From positions 1-43,078 of the forward strand of contig JARLFX010000236.1 of the NCBI GenBank assembly GCA_031296355.1: DNA of 43,078 bases, given 5' to 3'. The DNA is from Acidobacteriaceae bacterium. Lineage in GTDB: Bacteria; Acidobacteriota; Terriglobia; Terriglobales; Acidobacteriaceae. Under the pieces are notes generated by a model. That model was not told where the DNA came from. It saw nothing but the letters and a program-made list of their open reading frames with translations, and searched no databases. Below, piece by piece: positions 23,910 to 30,806 of this stretch. Made by a program: the position numbers and the translations under genes. Positions within the stretch are counted from its first letter, which is position 1. The number at the start of each line of letters is the position of its first letter.

Positions 23910-24737
23910 TTAGGCGGCTTCACGTCTCAGTGCTCGAATCACATCTTTAGGCTTGCACCCTTCAAGCCATGAGATAAGCGTCGGCAACTCATGCAGGTCA
24001 GTGCGAGCAAGCAACCAGTCGGCAAACTGCTGCGCCTCGGTGTATGCGATGGCGTTGTCAGTTTCGCGGTTGCGCTTTTGCGCCTCGCGTTTTTCGGCTT
24101 CTTGTTTGATGTAGGATAGCTGGCGCTCTGGGCTTACCTTTGCCACCGCGTCAAGAACAACACCTTTATCCAAACTAGTACCCTTAATCGCGTCCAAAGC
24201 GGCGCTGGTGATGTTGCTGCCTCGCTCTGCGTCACGCTGCACCGCTCGCTCACTATGGCCTGTGGCGGCGGCTGTGGCGGCTGTGAAGCGGTCTGGTTTT
24301 CCCGTTTCGCCAATTTGGCGACTCGGGGATTCTTCGCCGCGCTTTAATGTCGCATCACGCCGCGTCTCAGGGTGCAACGCCTCGTATGCCTCCTTGCGGC
24401 GCTTGGTGAAAAGCGCACGCTCGGATGGTGTCAACTTAGTCCCGCATAAATTTTCATCGCACTCAGCAATCTGCCTTTGCAAGTCTGAAAGCGTGACGAT
24501 ATGGGCAGCAATAGATTCGCCCCCCATACGTCGCGTGGCTTCAAGCCGGTGCAGACCTGCCACTAGACCATAACCGTCGATCAGCACACCGCCGCGCATA
24601 ACGCGCTGCGGGCAAACGCTAATGGGATGCAATAACCCAACATCGGATATGCTGGCGATTAAAGCGGTAACCTGCTCATCGTTTACATCGCGCAAACGCT
24701 TGCCGGGTTCGATTAAGTCTAGTGACAAGTTGGTCAT
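23910..24737 (-). CDS. ParB-like nuclease-domain protein
   Basis: The 275-residue protein carries an N-terminal ParB/Srx domain. DLIEPGKRLRDVNDEQVTALIASI, VGLLHPISV, the GYGLVAGLHRLEATRRMG box where ParB has its GxRRxxA motif, then AECDENLCGTKLTPSERALF. A central HTH-like region (TAATGHSERAVQRDAERGSN) follows, and the C-terminus ends KDVIRALRREAA. No ParA gene lies nearby. Phage ParB-like proteins may act in transcription, DNA modification or nuclease steps as well as partition. The ATG at 24737 gives a start consistent with the family. Confidence 0.8.
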   Translation of the reverse strand: MTNLSLDLIEPGKRLRDVNDEQVTALIASISDVGLLHPISVCPQRVMRGGVLIDGYGLVAGLHRLEATRRMGGESIAAHIVTLSDLQRQIAECDENLCGTKLTPSERALFTKRRKEAYEALHPETRRDATLKRGEESPSRQIGETGKPDRFTAATAAATGHSERAVQRDAERGSNITSAALDAIKGTSLDKGVVLDAVAKVSPERQLSYIKQEAEKREAQKRNRETDNAIAYTEAQQFADWLLARTDLHELPTLISWLEGCKPKDVIRALRREAA

Positions 24738-24738
24738 T

Positions 24739-25689
24739 TTATTTTGCCGCCTTCCATGGGGTGCCGAACAATTCAAAATCACCTGTTGGCCGGACGATCA
24801 CTAAATGACGACCGCGGAACCATGCGTTCCAGGCGACGGCACACGCTTTGGCTTGTTGAAGTTGAGTGCTGCTACCTGATGTTGATTTGTTGTTGTCAAA
24901 CCACCTCAAGAGAGCCTTAGCTGGGTTCGGACTTAAAACTTCGCCGGAAGCCACCAATTCCCAAAATTCAAAAGCCGCTGATGGCTGGTAACGAATGGTT
25001 TCAAGCGCAACAGCAAAAACGGGGGCACGGAAACAATACTTAGCGGTCCCGTTTGGTTTGCCATGCAAAATACTAGCAAAAGTCGAGATATGCTGAGTGT
25101 AATCCTGAAGCATTTCAATAATGTCAGTGCGGCCGTTGGCCGAAAATGACTGATTCTTAAACTCATTTGATATAACCGTGATAGCTGATTTGGCTTTTGC
25201 CAAATAAGGAACGTCTTGAGACAATCCCGCCGCTCTGATGGATTGCAAAAGCGTCCTGATTTTTTGAATGTCGAGATTGGCATAAACCCGGCCCGCTTCC
25301 GCCAGAGACCCTACTTGGAGATATATAACAGTTAGCGGGTATCCGACGCCATTTTTTATAATGGCTTCCAGCGTATGGTTGCCGTTCACAAGGTATTTTT
25401 CGCCGGTTGGCAGAATGCAAACAAAAATCGGCATACCGACCACGAAATAACCTTTGCCCTGCTCGTAAGCGAGGCGTTCGATGTTGGTTTTTGACAAAAG
25501 GCGTTGATTTGGAAACTGCCAATTCAAACGCGCATTGGCCGCCCATTCAGGTGTGACAAACCGTTTCTCAACATCCCATTTTTCAAGAATTTTAGTGTTC
25601 GGCAAAGTTCCCTTGCGTTCGCTGGCGTTCTTTACTATCTTGCTATCAGAGTAGCTTGACACTTCATTAAACATCTTATAGTCCTTCAT
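24739..25689 (-). CDS. Second ParB/Srx-fold-like protein
   Basis: The 316-residue protein has a ParB-like core near residues 85-125: ILPTGEKYLVNGNHTLEAIIKNGVG in place of the usual DGxHR box, followed by YLQVGSLAEAGRVYANLD. The C-terminal half is helical with FWELVASGEVLSP and RGRHLVIVRP. The arginine of the usual box is replaced by threonine (NGNHT), so its chemistry may differ. It lies 1 nt upstream of the classical ParB-like gene. This NGNHTLEA family occurs in phages; the function is unknown. Confidence 0.6.
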   Translation of the reverse strand: MKDYKMFNEVSSYSDSKIVKNASERKGTLPNTKILEKWDVEKRFVTPEWAANARLNWQFPNQRLLSKTNIERLAYEQGKGYFVVGMPIFVCILPTGEKYLVNGNHTLEAIIKNGVGYPLTVIYLQVGSLAEAGRVYANLDIQKIRTLLQSIRAAGLSQDVPYLAKAKSAITVISNEFKNQSFSANGRTDIIEMLQDYTQHISTFASILHGKPNGTAKYCFRAPVFAVALETIRYQPSAAFEFWELVASGEVLSPNPAKALLRWFDNNKSTSGSSTQLQQAKACAVAWNAWFRGRHLVIVRPTGDFELFGTPWKAAK

Positions 25690-25717
25690 GTTACCCCGGC
25701 GCTCACTACGCCGGGTT

Positions 25718-25900
25718 TTATTTGGCGCGATTGCCAAATTCCTTCAAATCTTTTTCAGCCGGTTTCGGATTGCAGAACATGCAGTCACTCTCGGGCTCTT
25801 GGTGTATCATGCATGGCTCGTTGGGTTCGGGCGGCAAACCTTCGCTGCGTGCAAAGCGTAGAGCGCGTTGCGAGGGGCGTGCTGGCGGGCGGAATGTCAT
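25718..25900 (-). CDS. Small zinc-finger-like protein
   Basis: The 60-residue protein starts MTFRPPARPSQRALRFARSE and contains CMIHQEPESDCMFC, a CxxH-x6-CxxC set suited to bind one zinc. Its ATG overlaps the stop of the nuclease gene (ATGA), so they are coupled. It may bind nucleic acid or partner the VRR-NUC enzyme (inference). Confidence 0.65.
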   Translation of the reverse strand: MTFRPPARPSQRALRFARSEGLPPEPNEPCMIHQEPESDCMFCNPKPAEKDLKEFGNRAK

Positions 25901-26352
25901 GTCAGCCGCGCCTTGTGCGGAATACCGCAATCACGCAGCACACCAGCCACGCCGTCCAGCGTTTTACAGACAAATGTATAAGCCCGCACGCAATCTAATT
26001 GCGGGTGCAATTCCTGCTGGCTGTCTGACAAGCGGCCATTTTCGGCCTTTAGCTCGATGAACGTAGCGCCAGACTTGAGCGATAAAATCAGTATGTCAGG
26101 CACACCACTGATAACACCGCGCCGTTTGTTGCGTGCGCCCTCGTAGATCGAACGCTTGCCCCTACCCTCAATGCTAAACCAAAGCACCCCATCAGCAGAC
26201 GCCACGCCAGGCGGCGCAATGGCGTGCGTCAACAGTTTTGCCACAGCCATGTGCAGTTCATCCTCAGGGCGCTTGCGCGCCTTCACGGCACGCGGCTTGC
26301 GCGACTTTGGATTGCTCACCAAGCCCAGCGCGTCTAACTCTGCGTCGGTCAT
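25897..26352 (-). CDS. VRR-NUC domain nuclease
   Basis: The 151-residue protein shows a PD-(D/E)xK core of VRR-NUC type. GVPDILILSLKSGATFIELKAENGRLSDSQQ gives D of GVPD and ExK of ELKAE, followed by the QQ helix. The basic N-terminus (KSRKPRAVKARKRPEDEL) adds DNA contact, with the conserved E of PEDEL. Stand-alone phage VRR-NUCs cut branched or Holliday-junction-like DNA. It lies in the replication operon, where it may resolve recombination structures or degrade host DNA. Confidence 0.85.
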   Translation of the reverse strand: MTDAELDALGLVSNPKSRKPRAVKARKRPEDELHMAVAKLLTHAIAPPGVASADGVLWFSIEGRGKRSIYEGARNKRRGVISGVPDILILSLKSGATFIELKAENGRLSDSQQELHPQLDCVRAYTFVCKTLDGVAGVLRDCGIPHKARLT

Positions 26353-26657
26353 GCCGCCGCACCAAATGCACTTGGGTATCGCGGGTATTCCTCATTGCTA
26401 ATGAGTGACCACGTTTCGCGTGATCCGGCTGGCAATGGATTGCACGATGACCGGCTTGATGACTCTTTAACCGGCGGCACATATTTCCGCGCCAATCCCA
26501 ACTTATCGGCACGTTTCATAATCGAACTTCGATCACGCTTTACGCGGCGCTGTATTTCACTCCACGATAGCCCAGCGGCGCGACCCTCAATAATGATGCG
26601 ATCTTGCTCAGGCGTCAGTGGAACGGGCTGGCGATTTTGAGATTTGTTAATGCTCAC
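26349..26657 (-). CDS. HTH protein, GcrA/Myb-like
   Basis: A 102-residue protein read from the GTG at 26657, which overlaps the stop of the preceding gene (GTGA). LTPEQDRIIIEGRAAGLSWSEIQRRVKRDRSSIMKRADKLGLARKY is a Myb-like/GcrA-type HTH. The C-terminus is serine-rich. GcrA-like factors are typical of alphaproteobacteria, a weak hint at the host. A role as early transcription regulator is inferred. A longer TTG start exists at 26699 but lacks coupling. Confidence 0.65.
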   Translation of the reverse strand: MSINKSQNRQPVPLTPEQDRIIIEGRAAGLSWSEIQRRVKRDRSSIMKRADKLGLARKYVPPVKESSSRSSCNPLPAGSRETWSLISNEEYPRYPSAFGAAA

Positions 26658-26830
26658 TTCGGCGGCATCCCATTCACGAGGTTGCTGCGAACAATCCAAG
26701 TGTCTTTCAGGTCGCTTTCTTGCACTGCATGCTTGACATTAAAATGTCCCTTGCGAAACCAATAGTTATCAAGTTTGCGGGCAAGATTTTCCGCGCCGCA
26801 TTTTGTAAGGCTGTCTAAAATTTTTTCCAT
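26654..26830 (-). CDS. Small hypothetical protein (58 aa)
   Basis: This gene starts MEKILDSLTKCGAENLARKL and includes DNYWFRKGHFNVKHAVQ. GGAGG lies 9 bases before the ATG. It shares an A with the stop of the previous gene and overlaps the next GTG. The sequence looks like a compact alpha/beta domain. No family was recognised. Confidence 0.6.
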   Translation of the reverse strand: MEKILDSLTKCGAENLARKLDNYWFRKGHFNVKHAVQESDLKDTWIVRSNLVNGMPPK

Positions 26831-27225
26831 CACACAATCCTCCGAACAAGCATAACGACGCAGCAGGCCGCAAAAACCAAAGGCAGCAGCTTAATGAAAT
26901 CAAGGAACGTCATACGCCGAAAGGCCGCACGTGGCAGACTGGACTCAGGATGACGACTTAGTTGAGTCCACCTAACCCCCGGAGCCGCAATGAACGAATT
27001 TGACGCCATAACCGCAGGTGCCGAACTCGGCCTTTCAAATCGATTCGTCAACTCCGCAGCGCGGGCCATAATAATGTCGGCAGCTAAAGTGAGTGCGACG
27101 GATGGCTTGCACTCAGGGCAATCAGCAGGCTCCACAGCAGCGGTCGCCAACAGCATTTCTGCGATCTGGTGCAGGGTTTGCGTCATCACACCTAATGCAA
27201 TTTCCTGTTCGCGCGGCGTAATCAC
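26830..27225 (-). CDS. Hypothetical protein with C-terminal membrane helix
   Basis: The 131-residue protein reads from a GTG at 27225 that overlaps the stop of the small membrane protein (GTGA). Residues 1-60 are helical with a CPEC pair (about residues 34-37). The C-terminus FLDFIKLLPLVFAACCVVMLVRRIV is a single membrane helix with a basic end. It may be a tail-anchored protein. The in-frame extension upstream runs through the tandem repeat and was not used. Confidence 0.55.
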   Translation of the reverse strand: MITPREQEIALGVMTQTLHQIAEMLLATAAVEPADCPECKPSVALTLAADIIMARAAELTNRFERPSSAPAVMASNSFIAAPGVRWTQLSRHPESSLPRAAFRRMTFLDFIKLLPLVFAACCVVMLVRRIV

Positions 27226-27353
27226 AGCGGCCACACGTGCGGGAATGGCACGCCAAGCGCCCAAAACCACACGTGCGGGAATGGCACGCCAAGCGCCCAA
27301 AAACACACCACGCCGATCAGCGCGACACAAAGGAGGATTCGACTGTCAAGCAT
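27222..27353 (-). CDS. Tiny membrane protein with a duplicated segment
   Basis: A 43-residue protein, start MLDSRILLCVALIGVVC, followed by FWALGVPFPHVW twice. The hydrophobic start is one membrane helix. The duplicated 12 residues are aromatic- and proline-rich, as in membrane-interface segments. It overlaps the upstream gene by 8 nt and the downstream by 4. It could be a small membrane toxin, inhibitor or membrane anchor; nothing more can be said. Confidence 0.55.
   Translation of the reverse strand: MLDSRILLCVALIGVVCFWALGVPFPHVWFWALGVPFPHVWPL
27231..27302. repeat. Exact 36-bp tandem duplication
   Basis: Bases 27231-27266 are repeated exactly at 27267-27302. The unit is 12 codons, so the reading frame is kept. 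Exact identity points to a recent duplication; copy number may vary between genomes. Confidence 0.9.
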
Positions 27354-27549
27354 AGTTGCATGTCCTAAAGGTGTTATTAACGTAATCCGGTTCGTCAAAA
27401 AAAATCGGCACTACTTCCCAAGGCTCATCCCCCAGAAGCGCTTGGATGCGCCATTCTGCGATGTGCAGCCGGTCAGCAATCTCTGCGTTGTTGAAATCGG
27501 CGGCGCGGAGTTCGTGCGCCTCGCGGAGGAGGTCAAGCGTCCAGGTCAT
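27346..27549 (-). CDS. Small HTH protein, second gene of the leftward operon
   Basis: The 67-residue protein MTWTLDLLREAHELRAADFN carries NNAEIADRLHIAEWRIQALLG, which reads as a helix-turn-helix. The C-terminus is acidic and aromatic (PWEVVPIFFDEPDYV). It overlaps the repressor stop by 4 nt. It is probably a transcriptional co-regulator or CII-like activator of the replication operon (inference). Confidence 0.65.
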   Translation of the reverse strand: MTWTLDLLREAHELRAADFNNAEIADRLHIAEWRIQALLGDEPWEVVPIFFDEPDYVNNTFRTCNYA

Positions 27550-27746
27550 TGCGCGGCCTTTGCCTTATATTCTTCGATTGCCCGCATGATTCGATACGCC
27601 AAGCGCATCCGTGGGCTGCGTCCAGCCCGTAAATCGCGGACCAAATTACCGTCTTTCGCCACCCTCACACCAAATGCCGTCTCGGATTCACGGGAAGCGG
27701 CAAGGTGGGCGTCAATGGCTTTAATGATGTCTGTCTCAGTGATCAT
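27546..27746 (-). CDS. Small phage repressor-like regulator
   Basis: A 66-residue protein starting MITETDIIKAIDAHLAASRE. SETAFGVRVAKDGNLVRDLRAGRSPRMRLAYRIMRAIEEYK is an HTH of the compact XRE-like kind seen in alphaproteobacterial phages and prophages. It is the first gene leftward from the divergent switch and lies next to three similar operators, so it likely represses both directions, including itself. The ATG at 27746 has GAGGG just upstream. A longer start at 27767 falls in the first operator and is unlikely. Confidence 0.75.
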   Translation of the reverse strand: MITETDIIKAIDAHLAASRESETAFGVRVAKDGNLVRDLRAGRSPRMRLAYRIMRAIEEYKAKAAQ

Positions 27747-27752
27747 GCCCTC

Positions 27753-27825
27753 ATATAATAGGATCATTCCTTGTTTGTAAAGAGGATAATTCCTCTTGAC
27801 TATAGGGTAGGAATAGTCCTATACC
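27753..27825. promoter_or_regulatory. Divergent promoter-operator switch
   Basis: Three AGGA-N4-TCCT sites lie at 27760-27771, 27783-27794 (extended to AGAGGA/TCCTCT, 27781-27796) and 27809-27820. Rightward promoter: TTGACT (27796-27801), 18 bases, TATACC (27820-27825); the second and third sites touch its -35 and -10. Leftward promoter: TTTACA (27781-27776) with TATATG (27757-27752); the first site lies in its spacer. The layout resembles a lambda-like OR/OL switch in miniature. Confidence 0.75.
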
Positions 27826-27852
27826 TGTTTCATCAACCCGATGAGGCACCTT

Positions 27853-28446
27853 ATGACCCTACCAACCCTACCAACCCTGCGCATCACCGCCGAACACATC
27901 AAAGACGGCCAATACATCGGCCCGGACGTTTCAAATTACGAAGGTAACATCGAGATTGCCGCTAAACTCGGCTGGGTAAAATTCGCTAATGGCGTGTCGG
28001 CTAAAGGTTATATAGTTGCCAAGGCCGGATCGGGCATCGAGGCCCGATCGAGCATTAAGGCCGGATCGAGCATCGAGGCCGGATGGGGCCTCGAGGCCGG
28101 GGATGGCATTAAGGCCGGATCGAGCATTAAGGCCGGATCGAGCATTAAGGCCGGAGATGGCGTCGAGGCCGGAGATAGCATTAAGGCCGGAGGTGGCCTC
28201 GAGGCCGGGGATGGCATTAAGGCCGGAGGTGGCATTAAGGTCGGAGGTGGCATTAAGGCCGGAGATGGCATCGAGGCTTCATTTTCAATTCACTGCAAAG
28301 TTCTGTCCGTTAAACTTCGCATTTTTGCGGGGCTTGTAAATTGGCGGATGCCCAAACCCGGCGATGACGTAATTTGCGCGGAAATTCGCAGCGGTACGGT
28401 GGCCCTTGGCACGGTCGTATCTCCAAAAATTAAGGCAGCACCATGA
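27853..28446 (+). CDS. Hexapeptide-repeat protein, first gene of the rightward early operon
   Basis: The 197-residue protein has residues 1-57 with LRITAEHIKDGQYIGPDVSN, then 14 tandem hexapeptides of the kind IKAGDG/IEAGSS (residues 58-141), and a C-terminal beta region ending with VVSPKIKAAP. Repeats of I-(K/E)-A-G-x-(G/S) fit a left-handed beta-helix, with isoleucine inside and lysine/glutamate outside. The ATG at 27853 has GAGG 6 bases upstream; one 12 bases earlier has none. It is transcribed first from the early promoter. No function is known; host-takeover or anti-defence roles are speculation. Confidence 0.75.
   Translation: MTLPTLPTLRITAEHIKDGQYIGPDVSNYEGNIEIAAKLGWVKFANGVSAKGYIVAKAGSGIEARSSIKAGSSIEAGWGLEAGDGIKAGSSIKAGSSIKAGDGVEAGDSIKAGGGLEAGDGIKAGGGIKVGGGIKAGDGIEASFSIHCKVLSVKLRIFAGLVNWRMPKPGDDVICAEIRSGTVALGTVVSPKIKAAP
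28024..28275 (+). repeat. 14 tandem 18-bp units coding hexapeptides
   Basis: The unit is GCCGGAGATGGCATTAAG with variation (GGATCGAGC, ATCGAG). AAGGCCGG and GAGGCCGG junctions recur every 18 bases. It encodes the predicted beta-helix of the first early gene. The antisense frame is also open but is a shadow of the repeat. Confidence 0.9.
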
Positions 28447-28538
28447 ACATTATCCGCACCCTAACTGCCCGCGACTACCTAGACGCTGCCATATTCGTAT
28501 TGGCGTGCGGCATCATCGCGCTGGTGATCGCGCTATGA
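28443..28538 (+). CDS. 31-residue membrane peptide
   Basis: MNIIRTLTARDYLDAAIFVL leads into a hydrophobic ACGIIALVIAL end, one membrane helix. Its ATG overlaps the TGA of the hexapeptide gene and its TGA overlaps the next start. The double coupling supports translation of this short frame. Function unknown. Confidence 0.55.
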   Translation: MNIIRTLTARDYLDAAIFVLACGIIALVIAL

Positions 28539-28804
28539 CACGCTCGGAATATGCCGAATGGGCCGCTGATATGGCCGTGGAGCGCGGCTACGGCTTTGGC
28601 GCGTCATACCGCGATGCGCTGGCACGATACGATGCAGCCGTTGCGCTGCTGCAAGCCACACCGGGCGATGCGGATGATAAATACAACGCGCTGTATATGT
28701 CTGGTTTGGAGGATTGCGAGGATTTGGCAACGTATATTGATAATGCGCAACGGGCTGGGGCGGAGCAAGCAAAAGCCGAATTAACAATGCAGGGAGTAGC
28801 ATAA
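28535..28804 (+). CDS. Small hypothetical helical protein
   Basis: The 89-residue protein MTRSEYAEWAADMAVERGYG is largely helical, with DALARYDAAVALLQATPGDADDKYNALYMSGLED. The start overlaps the stop of the membrane peptide. An upstream extension of 43 codons in frame overlaps that peptide and the hexapeptide gene end and was rejected. No family recognised. Confidence 0.65.
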   Translation: MTRSEYAEWAADMAVERGYGFGASYRDALARYDAAVALLQATPGDADDKYNALYMSGLEDCEDLATYIDNAQRAGAEQAKAELTMQGVA

Positions 28805-29590
28805 ATGGAAAGCGTATTTGTAAACGAATTGCCGACGCCAAAATTCAAAATGGGTCAAACTGTTTATTTGGCAACCACGCAATCAACCGAAGGCCAGCAT
28901 GATTGCCCTGATTGTTTTGGCGCAAAAGTTTGGAGCGTACAATCTCCGGCTGGATTAGAAACCACAACACCTTGCCCGCGATGCAGCCGCAGCTATTTTT
29001 CTAATGATCGCAACATTCCTTCGCTTTCGTATGTAAAGAAAGCGGGCGCTGTTCGTCGCTTAACCATCGGGTCGATCACGGCCAAAACTCATCCCTGGCG
29101 CTCTGGCGAGCATATTGAGTATATGTGTATTGAAACCGGGGTGGGTTCTGGCAGCACTTATTACGAGAATCGCCTTTTTGAAACTGAAGAAGAAGCGTTG
29201 ACCGTTGCCAAACTTATAGCGGCAGACGAGCAAAAAGAAATTGACGCTCAGCCAGAATCTTTGAAAAAATTGGAGTTTGGAACCTTTACGTGCGACCTCT
29301 CGGCATACGCTCTTTCTTGGGACGCGGTTTACGACGCTTGGACGACAGCCCGAGATTATGGCGAGATCGTTGATGCAATCATTGAAAATAAAAACCGTGC
29401 CACGTCAGATCACGTTGAGGATTTAATTTACCTTCGAACAGCATCAAATCCGTGGCGCAAAGATCATCCGCTTAAAGCACTGGTTGATGCTGTTGCTGAT
29501 GGAAACATGGATGCTGCTCGCGCTGCTTATGACGCATTGCAAAAGCCTAAAATTAACCCAGGGAAGATTTTGGCGGAGAATGCGCTATGA
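28805..29590 (+). CDS. Zinc-ribbon protein (DnaJ-like CxxC pairs)
   Basis: The 261-residue protein has CPDC (34-37) and CPRC (57-60), two CxxC knuckles that can bind one zinc. An aromatic domain with GSGSTYYENRLFETEEEALTVAKLIA follows, then a helical C-terminus (DPLKALVDA-like HPLKALVDAVADGNMDAARAAYDAL). The two-part layout occurs in phage early proteins of unknown role. It starts right after the preceding stop and overlaps the next gene by 4 nt. Confidence 0.7.
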   Translation: MESVFVNELPTPKFKMGQTVYLATTQSTEGQHDCPDCFGAKVWSVQSPAGLETTTPCPRCSRSYFSNDRNIPSLSYVKKAGAVRRLTIGSITAKTHPWRSGEHIEYMCIETGVGSGSTYYENRLFETEEEALTVAKLIAADEQKEIDAQPESLKKLEFGTFTCDLSAYALSWDAVYDAWTTARDYGEIVDAIIENKNRATSDHVEDLIYLRTASNPWRKDHPLKALVDAVADGNMDAARAAYDALQKPKINPGKILAENAL

Positions 29591-29778
29591 TCGACACATA
29601 CGCCGACACTCTAGCCGAGGAACGCCTAGAAAACGCGGAAGCCATGCTGGCGGCGCTAATCAAAGCGCAAGCCCATGGCGAGGATATTCTGAACGACATC
29701 CAAGGCTGGTACATGCATGGCATCGTTGCCATGGCGCGCGGTGTTGTGGATCGCTGCAAAAAGGAGTTTGGATTATGA
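29587..29778 (+). CDS. Small acidic helical protein
   Basis: A 63-residue protein, start MIDTYADTLAEERLENAEAM. It consists of two amphipathic helices with a DIQGWYMHGI link. The ATG overlaps the preceding stop and the TGA overlaps the next ATG. No function could be seen. Confidence 0.6.
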   Translation: MIDTYADTLAEERLENAEAMLAALIKAQAHGEDILNDIQGWYMHGIVAMARGVVDRCKKEFGL

Positions 29779-29906
29779 AGTTTGAAATCAAAAACCATTG
29801 GAATGGTGCCATGAAAAACGCCCTCGAATTTATTGGCGGCGTTGCGCTGCTCCTGGCAACCGGCGTGGCGATTTATGTGGCCTGCGTTTTTGCGGTGGTG
29901 ATGTGA
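29775..29906 (+). CDS. 43-residue single-helix membrane protein
   Basis: It begins MKFEIKNHWNGAMKNALEFI and continues into a hydrophobic stretch GGVALLLATGVAIYVACVFAVVM. The ATG overlaps the upstream stop and its TGA shares a base with the next ATG. A short basic-to-hydrophobic layout fits an inner-membrane protein of unknown role. Confidence 0.6.
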   Translation: MKFEIKNHWNGAMKNALEFIGGVALLLATGVAIYVACVFAVVM

Positions 29907-30094
29907 TGATGCGGCATTTCAACGGCGACCTCCACGAAATAGACGAAGACCTGCGCCGTGAAGCAATCGACGAACGCCGCGCCCGGTTTAGTGGTTGCAA
30001 ATGCGGCCATCCTGACATGCCAGGCCAATGCCCCGGCTGGCGTAACTGCCCAATGCACAATGATGAAATGGAGAATGACGATGAACATTTTTGA
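29906..30094 (+). CDS. Small cysteine-rich protein
   Basis: The 62-residue protein has an acidic N-terminal helix (LHEIDEDLRREAIDERRARF), then CKCGHPDMPGQCPGWRNC. Four cysteines at 31, 33, 42 and 48 with a histidine can bind a zinc ion. The last residues are acidic. Role unknown; such proteins often modify host enzymes. Confidence 0.6.
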   Translation: MMRHFNGDLHEIDEDLRREAIDERRARFSGCKCGHPDMPGQCPGWRNCPMHNDEMENDDEHF

Positions 30095-30290
30095 AGCCTT
30101 TGCCTTAGTTGATGCCGTTGAAGAATCGTTTGCCGCTGTTCGGCATTACGACCCGAAGAAAAAGGTGCGGGAATTTTTGGAGGCTTTGCATGAGCGTGGC
30201 CTGACCATCGCGGGCACGCCGAAGCAGCCTGAATATGAAATGCGTGAAGTGGCTTTAGCACCGCCGTATGATGTGGAGAAAAGCCAATGA
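30081..30290 (+). CDS. Small hypothetical protein (69 aa)
   Basis: It starts MNIFEAFALVDAVEESFAAV, continues with a KKKVREFLEALHERG helix, and ends PPYDVEKSQ. It overlaps the previous gene by 14 nt and the Gp157-like gene by 4. Probably an accessory of the following recombination genes, by position only. Confidence 0.6.
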   Translation: MNIFEAFALVDAVEESFAAVRHYDPKKKVREFLEALHERGLTIAGTPKQPEYEMREVALAPPYDVEKSQ

Positions 30291-30805
30291 GTGACGCAAT
30301 GAAAACACCGAGCGCATGGGCGCTTGAACGGGCCATGGCGTGCTTTCAGGAATTGGACGCAACCCTAGATCCGGCAACAGATCCGGCAACAGATGCTGAA
30401 GCCCTGCAATCAGCCAGTGGTGGCGTTTACAACAAACTTTATGCGTTGGTGCGTGCCGTTGGTGAGGCGGAGGCGTTTGCCGACAGCATTAAATATCGCA
30501 TCGACGATCTAGCCATTCGCAAAGCGCGATACGATGCCCGCGCTCGATCGCTACGTAATGCAGTTGTCTCGATTATGGATATTTTAGGCGAGCAAAAATT
30601 GACGCAGCCAGACTTTACAGTGAGCGTGCGGGCGGGATCGCCTGGTGTAGTGATTACCGATGCCGACAATCTGCCGGATCGGTTTGTCAAGATTACCCGC
30701 GCACCAGATAAAGCGGCTTTGAAAGTCGCGCTGTCTGATGGTGAGGTGATTGATGGGGTTGAGTGGAGCAATCCGCGCCCAAGTTTAACAATCAGGACGA
30801 AGTGA
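30287..30805 (+). CDS. Siphovirus Gp157-like protein
   Basis: The 172-residue protein has a long helix (AFADSIKYRIDDLAIRKARYDARARSLRNAVVSIMDIL), then GEQKLTQPDFTVSVRAGSPGVVITDADNLPDRFVKI. This layout is that of the Gp157 family found beside Sak4/SSB or RecT/Erf modules. A DPATDPATD repeat sits in the N-terminal loop. Gp157 is linked to phage recombination or resistance functions, but its biochemistry is poorly known. It ends 1 nt before the recombinase gene. Confidence 0.8.
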   Translation: MSDAMKTPSAWALERAMACFQELDATLDPATDPATDAEALQSASGGVYNKLYALVRAVGEAEAFADSIKYRIDDLAIRKARYDARARSLRNAVVSIMDILGEQKLTQPDFTVSVRAGSPGVVITDADNLPDRFVKITRAPDKAALKVALSDGEVIDGVEWSNPRPSLTIRTK

Positions 30806-30806
30806 A

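Noticed and set aside
26830..27330. 166-codon reading from TTG through the tandem repeat
   Set aside because: The GTG at 27225 overlaps the stop of a coupled small membrane gene, so the first 35 codons are read in that gene's frame instead.
28008..28271. Antisense open frame of PSPALMPPPTLM-like repeats
   Set aside because: It only mirrors the 18-bp repeats of the hexapeptide gene and has no ribosome site or neighbours on that strand.
28021..28280. CRISPR-like regular repeats
   Set aside because: The 18-bp units are contiguous without spacers and keep one reading frame; they encode hexapeptides.
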